From Acidobacteriota bacterium (lineage in GTDB: Bacteria; Acidobacteriota; Holophagae; Thermotomaculales; Thermotomaculaceae), in contig JAADGL010000047.1 of NCBI GenBank assembly GCA_013152385.1, forward strand, positions 1 to 64,000: a stretch of DNA of 64,000 bases. Direction: 5' to 3'. Within the stretch, counting starts at the first letter, position 1, and every line of letters begins with the position of its first letter. The translations under genes were made by a program, and so were the position numbers. Shown in pieces: positions 1 through 6,960 of the stretch. The notes under the pieces are model-generated. The model ran no database searches and was not told the DNA's origin. It saw only the letters and a list, made by a program, of their open reading frames with translations.

Positions 1-124
1 TAATACAACAGGAACTGACAGGTGGTGAGAACCAAAAATTCCGGATAAGATATAATTTTTCGCACATTTAATTTCAGTCCTTCAGAATCAATCTGCTACC
101 CCGGGTTGCTACTGTGCGTCCCAC

Positions 125-2341
125 TCACCGGAGCTGATTCTCCAGCGCGGTGTCCCAGATTTTTTTCAGTTTATCAATGGGTTGTGAGATGGCGGTTTTT
201 CCGTCAACGGTGATTTCAAAGGTGTTGGCGGTTACGGTGCCGATGGTTGAGGCTGTGAGGTTGTGGGTTTTGGCTGATTTCAGAACTGTTTCGGTTTTTT
301 CCGGGGGGCAGGAGAGGAGCATGATGTTCTGGGTTTCTCCGAAGAGGAGGAGGTCGGGGCGGATTCCGGCGGAGGGTAGGTTTATTTTGCAGCCGGTTTC
401 CGGTTCACCGAAGCAGCATTCTGCCAGTGCTGTTGCGATGCTGCCTTCGGAGGCGTCGTTGGCGGAGGAAAGAAGGTTTTTTTCTGCGCATTCGCCCATA
501 AATTGAATGATTTTTGCGGTTTCTTCCAGTGAGATTTCCGGGCATTTGCCCTGAATTCTGCCGGTTTTCTGTTTCAGGTATTCGCTTCAGCCTACTTCGC
601 CGGTGAGTTTTCCGATGAGGATGATGGTGTCGCCGGGGTGTTGAAACCGGCTTGGAATTCGGTTTTCGATGTTTTCAATGAGTCCCACCATGCCGATGGT
701 GGGGGTGGGGAAGATGCCTTCACCCATGGTTTCGTTGTAGAAGCTGACGTTTCCGGAGACTACCGGGGTGTTCAGTGTTTCGCAGGCTTTTGACATGCCT
801 TTTACCGATTCGGAAAATTGCCACATGATTTCCGGTTTTTCGGGGTTGCCGAAGTTGAGGCAGTCGGTGATTGCCAGCGGTTTCGCGCCGGTGGCGGCGA
901 TGTTCCGCGCCGCTTCCGCAACCGCGATTTTTCCGCCGGTTTCAGGGTCGAGGTAGCAGTAGCGGGCGTTGCAGTCGGTGGTCATGGCGATGCCTTTTGC
1001 TGTTCCTTTAACACGGATCAGGGCGGCGGCGCTTCCGGGGCGAAATACGGTGTTGTTCCGCACCATGTGGTCATAGACGGTGTATACCGGGCGTTTGGAC
1101 GCGATGGTGGGGGATGCGAGCAGAGCGCCCAGTTCTTCATTCAATGAGTCCGGAACCGGAATGGTTTCGGGGTTGAATCCGGTGATTTTGTCATGGTTGC
1201 CGGGTTTTGCCGCCGGCCGGTGGTAGAGGGGGCAGTTGTCCACCACTGCCCCGACCGGCATGTCGGCACAGAGTTTGTCTTCGAGGTCAAAGATTCGGAA
1301 CCGTCCCCCGTCGGTGACTTGTCCCACCACAGCGGCATCCAGCCCCCATTTTTCAAAAATGTTGAATACTTCCTGTTCCCGGCCTTTTTTTGCCACCAGC
1401 AGCATTCTTTCCTGGGATTCGGAGAGCAGGATTTCGTAGGGGGTCATGTTTTCTTCCCGGAGCGGTACTTTGGAGAGGTACATGTCAATTCCGGAACCGG
1501 CACGGGAGGCCATTTCAAATGAAGACGATGTCAGCCCGGCGGCGCCCATGTCCTGAATGCCCACGAGGCAGTCGGTTTTGAACAGTTCCAGACAGGCTTC
1601 CAGAAGGAGTTTTTCAGTAAAGGGGTCGCCCACCTGCACGGTGGGGCGTTTTTCTTCCGACCCTTCGTCGAATTCTTCCGATGCCATGGTGGCGCCGTGG
1701 ATGCCGTCCCGGCCGGTTTTGGAGCCCACGTAGATGACGGGGTTTCCCACACCGGAAGCGGTGCCGTAAAAGATCCGGTCGGTTCTGGCCAGCCCCAGCG
1801 TGAAGGCGTTTACCAGAATGTTGCCTGCGTAGCATTGGTCGAAGTAGATTTCACCACCGACGGTGGGGATGCCCATGCAGTTTCCGTATCCGGCAATGCC
1901 TTCCACCACGCCGTGGACAAGGTATTTCATTTTTTCAGTGTTCAATTCCCCGAAACGGAGGGAGTTGAGGTTGGCAACAGGCCGGGCGCCCATGGTAAAC
2001 ACGTCCCGGAGAATGCCGCCGACACCGGTGGCGGCGCCCTGATAGGGCTCGATGAAGGACGGGTGGTTGTGGCTTTCCATTTTGAATACTACCGCCAGCC
2101 CGTCGCCGATGTCCACTACGCCGGCGTTTTCCCCCGGCCCCTGTATAACCTGCGGCCCTTTTGTGGGAAATTCTTTTAAGTAAGCTCTTGAACTCTTGTA
2201 GGAACAGTGTTCCGACCACATAACGGAGAAGATTCCCAGCTCTACGCGGTTGGGGTCCCTTCCCATAAATCCGCAAATCTGTTGGTATTCATCAGGGGTC
2301 AGTCCGTGCCGGGCAATTTCTTCATCCGGGATTCGTGTCAT
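125..2341 (-). pseudogene. purL: Phosphoribosylformylglycinamidine synthase subunit PurL, interrupted by an in-frame TGA
   Basis: PurL makes formylglycinamidine ribonucleotide from FGAR, glutamine and ATP in purine synthesis. The N-terminal part shows the typical [11 protein letters not shown] and KMESHNHPS motifs. Reading stops at TGA (587-589) after GEVG, but the same frame continues with SEYLKQKTGRIQGK and runs on to 125, giving about 764 codons, a normal PurL length. The stop lies where PurL has the second Gly of its GG-S-E-Y-L motif, so one GGA to TGA change explains it. The start at 2341 is chosen for a GGAG ten bases upstream; it lies 4 bases after the preceding gene's stop. This is either a real nonsense mutation, a sequence error, or a site of readthrough. 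Confidence 0.93.
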
Positions 2342-2345
2342 TTTT

Positions 2346-3323
2346 CTATTTCTCCAGTTTAAAATGGTAGGGATGGGCATAGTCTTGTCCGAAGCAGACA
2401 GTGAGCTTTCCGTTGCTTTCATAGACGGCGGACCATTCGGTTTTGCCTTTGTTCAGGTTTTGTTTCACGCTTTCCAGCAGGTTCATCATGTCTTTTTCAC
2501 CGAAGGGAACGGGATGTTCTCCGGTGAGGGCGGCGTTGATTTTGTCAAACCGCCAGCATTTTCCGGTGAAGGTTTCCGGATTCACCGGCGCCATTACAAA
2601 GTTTGTGGCAAAAATTATGTTGTCATGGCGGTAGATTTCAACGCCTTTCGCGGTAAATTCCACCACGGCGCCTTTCCCGTTGGCGTCGGCAATGAGGAAA
2701 TGGAGCTGCGGGCCGGGGAAAAAGTCAATATTGTAGCTTTTGCAGATTGTCAGCGCGTCGTCCAGTGTGGCGGCGGTGTCCAGAATTTTTCTTACCATCT
2801 GCACGGAAGTCAGGGTTTCTTTTTTCGGGTCTGTCGGAATTTTTACCCGGCTGACCATGGCGATGGAGATGAACAGGCCTTTTTCGTTCATTCCGTCGAA
2901 GGGGGAAATGTAGCCGCCCATCATGTTGATACGGTCTAAAAGTGAAAGGCTTCCGGTGACGCTGAGGTAGGAGCCGTCCACCAGGGAAATGGAGGCGTAG
3001 CGTTTGTCGTAGCGGTGAACGTTGAAAATAATGGGAACGGTGCGGTACCAGTCAAAGTTTCTGCCGTAAACGGAATTGCCGGAATTGTGAACCGCAATCA
3101 GGGAACAGTTGATACTATCCGGTTTTTGAAGCGCTTTCGGGTAAAAACGTTCGAGTAATTTGTGTACCTGCGCCGCGTTTTGAGGCAGAAGCGCGCTGCT
3201 TCCGTAGAAATCCATTTCCAGCACAGGATAGTCGCTGATTTTTACCGCACTTTCCAGTGTGGCAAGGGGATATTTGATGACAAACAGAAGCATCAGCAGC
3301 AATGCCAGTATCAGTTTTTTCAC
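2346..3323 (-). CDS. Exported Ntn-hydrolase of the choloylglycine hydrolase / linear amide hydrolase type
   Basis: This is a likely secreted or membrane-anchored amidase that cleaves linear C-N bonds. Residues 1-22 are hydrophobic (signal or anchor). Cys73 starts a block with the family pattern C-x(n)-G-x-x-x-x-GRN-x-D (Arg88, Asp91), matching the N-terminal nucleophile Cys and the Arg and Asp of penicillin acylase/bile salt hydrolase relatives. In this superfamily the nucleophile is freed by cleavage before the Cys, so residues 1-72 may be removed. I chose the GTG at 3323 because GGAGG sits 5 bases upstream; an ATG four codons earlier would place the GGAGG inside the gene. It is read in the same direction as purL. 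The substrate is unknown. Confidence 0.7.
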   Translation of the reverse strand: MKKLILALLLMLLFVIKYPLATLESAVKISDYPVLEMDFYGSSALLPQNAAQVHKLLERFYPKALQKPDSINCSLIAVHNSGNSVYGRNFDWYRTVPIIFNVHRYDKRYASISLVDGSYLSVTGSLSLLDRINMMGGYISPFDGMNEKGLFISIAMVSRVKIPTDPKKETLTSVQMVRKILDTAATLDDALTICKSYNIDFFPGPQLHFLIADANGKGAVVEFTAKGVEIYRHDNIIFATNFVMAPVNPETFTGKCWRFDKINAALTGEHPVPFGEKDMMNLLESVKQNLNKGKTEWSAVYESNGKLTVCFGQDYAHPYHFKLEK

Positions 3324-3408
3324 GTTACCCTCCATTTTCCGGATTCACCTTATTGTGCCGGTTTTTTTGCCAATTATCAAGAAAAGAAATCCCTCTTTCT
3401 TTTGTGCC

Positions 3409-3498
3409 GCAAAACGGGGACTGGTACCGCAGACATTGCCAGTGCCCGGTTTGCTTTCCTGATTTTTTCTGCAAATCACGGTGTGCATAGCGCACACA
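3409..3498. repeat. Composite hairpin repeat, copy 1 (upstream of the toxin-antitoxin pair)
   Basis: The first element is an imperfect inverted repeat, GCAAAACGGGGACTGG (3409-3424) against CCAGTGCCCGGTTTGC (3439-3454), with 14 of 16 positions paired. The second element, 3472-3498, contains GTGTGC and GCACAC separated by 5 bases. A diverged copy in the same orientation lies at 4130-4245, on the other side of the toxin-antitoxin genes. The repeat is REP-like or MITE-like in form; no transposase gene is visible nearby. Confidence 0.7.
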
Positions 3499-3524
3499 CT
3501 CGCATTTCCCTCTGCCGGGAAAAC

Positions 3525-3553
3525 TTGACAATTAACATAAATGAGCTTATATT
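3525..3553 (+). promoter_or_regulatory. Sigma-70 type promoter of the toxin-antitoxin operon
   Basis: TTGACA (3525-3530) and TATATT (3548-3553) are separated by 17 bases, close to the consensus. The predicted transcription start, near 3560, falls inside the palindrome that follows, as expected for an autoregulated toxin-antitoxin promoter. Confidence 0.75.
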
Positions 3554-3558
3554 TTTTT

Positions 3559-3584
3559 GTAGCATATTGCTACTTTTGTAGTAC
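3559..3584. promoter_or_regulatory. Probable autoregulatory operator of the toxin-antitoxin operon
   Basis: A perfect palindrome GTAGCA-TAT-TGCTAC (3559-3573) covers the predicted transcription start. A second, shorter site, GTAGTAC (3578-3584), follows. Both are preceded by TTTT, giving a tandem arrangement. This is where an antitoxin or antitoxin-toxin complex would be expected to bind; the binding itself is inferred. Confidence 0.6.
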
Positions 3585-3599
3585 ACAGGGGGAAATGAT

Positions 3600-3824
3600 A
3601 TGGGAATACCGATTCGGATTGATGAAGAGCTTTACAACGAGGCAAAAAGCACGGCGGCGGCTGAATACCGGTCTATTTCCAGTCAAATCGGGTTTTGGGC
3701 ACGGGTGGGAAAGACCGCATTGGATAATCCTGATCTGCCTGTGGAATTGATTCGGGATATTTTGATTGCAAAAGCTATGGATCATTCTGTTGCGGAACCG
3801 TTTGAACCATCAGACAATAAATAA
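3600..3824 (+). CDS. ParD-like antitoxin
   Basis: This 74-residue protein has the ParD-like antitoxin pattern: a short strand (GIPIRIDEELYNEAK), then a helix beginning with RSISSQIGFWARVGK, with DNPDLPVELIRDIL near the end. The N-terminal ribbon-helix-helix-type half should bind the palindromic operator just upstream and the C-terminal half should neutralise the toxin. A purine-rich GGGGGAAA lies just before the ATG. The toxin gene starts immediately after its TAA stop, so the two are translated together. The cassette sits between two hairpin repeats, consistent with a mobile or recently acquired module. Confidence 0.8.
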   Translation: MGIPIRIDEELYNEAKSTAAAEYRSISSQIGFWARVGKTALDNPDLPVELIRDILIAKAMDHSVAEPFEPSDNK

Positions 3825-4103
3825 ATGACAACCGAAATTCAAGTCCTCCAAATGCCGCCTTTCAAGCGGGCCTACAAACGCCTGCATCCCAACCAACGGC
3901 GCATTGTTGACAAGGCTGTTCATGTCATTGCCGCCAATCCCGAAGTCGGGCAATTAAAAAAGGGAGATCTGGACGGCGTCTATGTGCACAAATTCCCCTG
4001 TCTCGACAGGCAGATGCTTCTTGCGTACGAATGGGATTCAACGACACGTGTTTTGCTGGCATTGGGCGTTCATGAAAACTTTTACCGCAGGCTGAAAAAA
4101 TAA
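3825..4103 (+). CDS. RelE/ParE-superfamily toxin
   Basis: This 92-residue protein has the RelE/ParE layout: an N-terminal helix pair (PPFKRAYKRLHPNQRRIVDKAV), a middle strand region with LKKGDLDGVYVHKFP, and a C-terminal strand with LALGVHENFYRRLKK. Such toxins are mRNA interferases (RelE, HigB types) or gyrase poisons (ParE type); the sequence alone does not say which. The ATG directly follows the antitoxin's TAA with no spacer, the usual antitoxin-first order for this superfamily. No signal peptide or membrane segment is present. Confidence 0.8.
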   Translation: MTTEIQVLQMPPFKRAYKRLHPNQRRIVDKAVHVIAANPEVGQLKKGDLDGVYVHKFPCLDRQMLLAYEWDSTTRVLLALGVHENFYRRLKK

Positions 4104-4129
4104 CTCAGCCTCTCACAAAGGATAGATTC

Positions 4130-4245
4130 GCAAAATGGGTACAGGCACCGCAGGCCCTGTTCCCGTTTTGCTTCTCTGCTTTTCTTTCAAGTCACAAGTT
4201 ACAAGTCACAAATTACAAATTACAAATCACGGTGCGCGTAGCGCC
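4130..4245. repeat. Composite hairpin repeat, copy 2, with an internal heptamer tandem repeat
   Basis: The element GCAAAATGGGTACAGG (4130-4145) pairs with CCTGTTCCCGTTTTGC (4156-4171) at 14 of 16 positions. Relative to copy 1 (3409-3454), several paired bases have changed on both sides of the stem, so the structure looks conserved rather than the sequence. It is followed by five tandem heptamers of the form T(C/T)ACAA(G/A) (4192-4226) that are absent from copy 1, and then by a second hairpin (4231-4245). CAAATCACGGTG followed by (C/T)GC(A/G)TAGCGC is shared with copy 1. Confidence 0.7.
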
Positions 4246-4265
4246 GTTCTGTGCCGCACGCGCAA

Positions 4266-5204
4266 TCATTCCACCTTTGTTGCAGGCGGTTTTCCGTTCA
4301 ACACCGCGTCCACATTGCGGGCGGCGAGGATTGCCATGTCGTTTCTCGCTTTTTCGGTGGCGGAGCCGATGTGGGGCAGCAGCACCGTGTTTTTCATGGT
4401 TTTGAGTTCATCGGAGATTTCCGGCTCGAATTCGTAAACATCCAGCCCGGCAAAGGCGATTTTTCCGGTTTTAAGGGCGTTTACAAGGTCTTTTTCCCGG
4501 ACAATGGGCCCCCTCGCGGTGTTGATGAAAACAACGCCGTCTTTCATTTTGCTGAATTCTTTTTCTGTGAACATGTGACGGGATTCTGCCGTCAGCGGCA
4601 GGTGGAGCGAGATAAAATCGGATTTTTTCATCAGGGTTTCAAAATCCACAAAAGGGTAGGGAAGGTTCTGTTTTGTCCGGGAATGGTAGATGATTTTCGC
4701 GTTAAATGCCGATATCATCCGGGCAAAAGCCTGTCCGATGCGGCCCATTCCGACAATTCCCACCGTTTTTGTATCCAGGCCTTTTCCGAGAAAGAGAAGG
4801 GGGCCCCAGCCCCGGAATTTCCCTTCCCGGGCAAAGCGGTCTGATTCCACAATCCGCCTGGATGCGGCAAGGAGCAGCGCCGTTGCCAGTTCCGCGGTGG
4901 CTTCTGTCAGCACGTCCGGTGTGTTGGTGACGATGATGCCCCGTTTTTTTGCCGCTTGAATATCAATGTTGTTGGTTCCCACCGCGTAATTGGCAATAAT
5001 CCGGCATTTTCCGGCTTTTTCCAGTACATTTGCGCCGATGGGGTCGGACAGCATGGAGATGATGCCGTCAAATTCTTTCAGCCCGTAAACCAGTTCATCT
5101 TCTGAAATCAGTGTGTCGGATTTTCGGATGACAACTTCATATTCCCGCTCTTTGAGAAAGCGGATTCCGGTTTCGGGAATCGGTTTTGTGATATATATTT
5201 TCAT
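4266..5204 (-). CDS. D-2-hydroxyacid dehydrogenase (glyoxylate/hydroxypyruvate reductase type)
   Basis: This is a 312-residue NAD(P)H-dependent enzyme that interconverts 2-oxo acids and D-2-hydroxy acids in the cytoplasm. It has the Rossmann motif GMGRIG (152-157) and the catalytic triad Arg231 (NTARGPIV), Glu260 and His278 (PHIGSAT). Length and motifs match the glyoxylate reductase/D-lactate dehydrogenase family; phosphoglycerate dehydrogenase is unlikely because no C-terminal ACT domain follows. It lies 19 bases downstream of the ammonia-lyase gene on the same strand, so the two may be cotranscribed and act on amino-acid-derived acids; that link is inferred. Confidence 0.85.
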   Translation of the reverse strand: MKIYITKPIPETGIRFLKEREYEVVIRKSDTLISEDELVYGLKEFDGIISMLSDPIGANVLEKAGKCRIIANYAVGTNNIDIQAAKKRGIIVTNTPDVLTEATAELATALLLAASRRIVESDRFAREGKFRGWGPLLFLGKGLDTKTVGIVGMGRIGQAFARMISAFNAKIIYHSRTKQNLPYPFVDFETLMKKSDFISLHLPLTAESRHMFTEKEFSKMKDGVVFINTARGPIVREKDLVNALKTGKIAFAGLDVYEFEPEISDELKTMKNTVLLPHIGSATEKARNDMAILAARNVDAVLNGKPPATKVE

Positions 5205-5223
5205 TTCAATGCGCCGGTTCGGT

Positions 5224-6744
5224 TTAATTCAGCGGCCCGATAACGGTTTCCACCGCTTTCAGGATTTCAGTGCTTTCCACCAGTTTTTTCATTGCGTTGT
5301 GGTCTTTGTAGAGCGGCCGGTCAATGTCGAGGAATTCCACGTGTTTCCGAACCGTTTTTTTCGCTGTTTCCACCCCTTTCCCAAATGAAAAATCACGGAA
5401 ATCCAGCGCCTGTGCCGCTGCCATGAATTCAATGCCCAGCACTCCGCAGGCGTTGTCGAGAATCTGAAAATTCTTCTGTGCCGTGTTCATGCCCATGGAA
5501 ACAAAGTCTTCCTGATCCGCCGCCGCCGGAATAGACTGGATTGCCGCCGGTGTGGAAAGGATTTTCTGTTCCACAATCTGCATGTCCGCGGTGTACTGGC
5601 TCAGCATCAGCCCGGAAAACATTCCGGCGCCTCTGGTGAGGAAGGGGGGCAGCCCGCCGCTTAATGCCGGATTGTTCAGCCGGTTCATCCGGCGTTCGGA
5701 AATAACGCTGACCATGGTAACCGCCATTCCCGCCATTTCCATGGGCAGGGCAACGGGGGTTCCCTGAAAATTGGCACCGGAAATCTGAACCCCGTCGTCG
5801 GGGAAGAAAACCGGATTGTCTCCGACTCCGTTCAGCTCGATTTCCACCTGAGACCGGGCGTATTCCAGCGCGTCCCGTGCCGCCCCGATTACCTGCGGCG
5901 TGGAGCGCATGGAGTAGGCGTCCTGGACTTTGACTTTCAGTTTTCCGGTGAGGAGTTCGCTTCCTTCCACGCATTTGCGGATATTCGCGGCACTTTGAAT
6001 GGAACCGGCGAATCCCCGCGCCCGGTGGAGGCGCTCATCGTAGGGGCTGAAGTTCGCCATCAGGGCTTCCAGCGACATCGCGGCGGCGATTTCCGCCTGT
6101 TTCAGCCAGTTTTTGGTGTCGTAAATCATCAGAGCGCTCATGGCGGTGAGTACATTGGAGCCGTTGATGGTGGCGAGGCCGTCCCGTGCTTCCAGCCCCG
6201 GCAGCGGGATGCCCGCCCGTTCCATCGCGGTTTTTCCCGGCAGAAGTTCCCCGTCAAACCACGCTTTTCCTTCGCCCATGAGCAGAAGCGCGATCTGCGC
6301 CATTGGCGCCAGGTCGCCGGAAGCGCCCACCGAGCCTTTTCTGCACACAAAGGGGGTGACGCCCCGGTTGAGCATTTTTACCAGTGTTTCGGTGATTTCC
6401 AGCCGGCACCCGGAATTTCCATGGGCGTGAACATTGATACGGCCCGCCATGGCGCCCCGCACCCAGTCTGCCGGCATGGCGTCTCCGATTCCGGCGGCAT
6501 GGTTGTAAATCAGGTATTTCTGAAATTCCCTGACCTGCTCGTCGTTGAGTACGACTTCTGAAAATTCACCGATACCGGTGTTGACACCGTACATGATTTC
6601 GTGTTTTTGAATCTTGTCTTCCAGCATTTTCCGGCATTTTTGAATCCGGTTTTCCGCGTCCCGGTGGAGTTCCACTTTCTCCCCGTCCCGGGCAATGCGC
6701 ACCAGTTTCTCTACCGTCAACGAATGGCCGTCCAGTACAATCAT
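5224..6744 (-). CDS. hutH: Aromatic amino acid ammonia-lyase, probably histidine ammonia-lyase
   Basis: This 506-residue MIO enzyme removes ammonia from an aromatic amino acid; for His the product is urocanate. The MIO-forming triad Ala141-Ser142-Gly143 lies in GSVGASGDLAPMAQ, and the catalytic Tyr is Tyr52 in MYGVNTG. The substrate-selectivity pair is Asn81-His82 in LIYNHAAGIG; the His agrees with histidine lyases (Ser-His) rather than tyrosine or phenylalanine lyases. The segment usually read as EDHVSMG in HutH is EDFVSMG here. No hutU, hutI or hutG gene lies next to it, so the His degradation pathway is not supported by context, and a tyrosine or aminomutase activity is possible. Confidence 0.8.
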   Translation of the reverse strand: MIVLDGHSLTVEKLVRIARDGEKVELHRDAENRIQKCRKMLEDKIQKHEIMYGVNTGIGEFSEVVLNDEQVREFQKYLIYNHAAGIGDAMPADWVRGAMAGRINVHAHGNSGCRLEITETLVKMLNRGVTPFVCRKGSVGASGDLAPMAQIALLLMGEGKAWFDGELLPGKTAMERAGIPLPGLEARDGLATINGSNVLTAMSALMIYDTKNWLKQAEIAAAMSLEALMANFSPYDERLHRARGFAGSIQSAANIRKCVEGSELLTGKLKVKVQDAYSMRSTPQVIGAARDALEYARSQVEIELNGVGDNPVFFPDDGVQISGANFQGTPVALPMEMAGMAVTMVSVISERRMNRLNNPALSGGLPPFLTRGAGMFSGLMLSQYTADMQIVEQKILSTPAAIQSIPAAADQEDFVSMGMNTAQKNFQILDNACGVLGIEFMAAAQALDFRDFSFGKGVETAKKTVRKHVEFLDIDRPLYKDHNAMKKLVESTEILKAVETVIGPLN

Positions 6745-6960
6745 TCTAAACTCCTGTGGCTGAAAAATTCCTTCGTTTCATCATACCGCACACTCCCCTC
6801 CGGGGGGAAGGGGAAAGGGAAAGAAGCGGAGGGGGATGTGTGACGTGTGAAAAGGCAGGGCCGGGCCAACTTCCTGATTTGTCTGTTTCTTGCGCGCGCT
6901 TTCAATGCCAATGCCCACTCTCTGCCTTTTTGCTATCCTGTTCCTGCTCTTCCAACCCGG

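Noticed and set aside
587-589. Genome-wide recoding of TGA as glycine to explain purL
   Set aside because: TGA is used as the natural stop in many other genes in the window, such as ppdK, pyrF, crp and bshA, at the expected protein ends.
1697-2179. A 160-residue plus-strand frame inside purL
   Set aside because: It is an antisense reading of the conserved PurL core, and has no ribosome site.
4192-4226. Tandem heptamers considered as a small CRISPR array
   Set aside because: The units are contiguous 7-mers with no spacers; this is a short tandem repeat.
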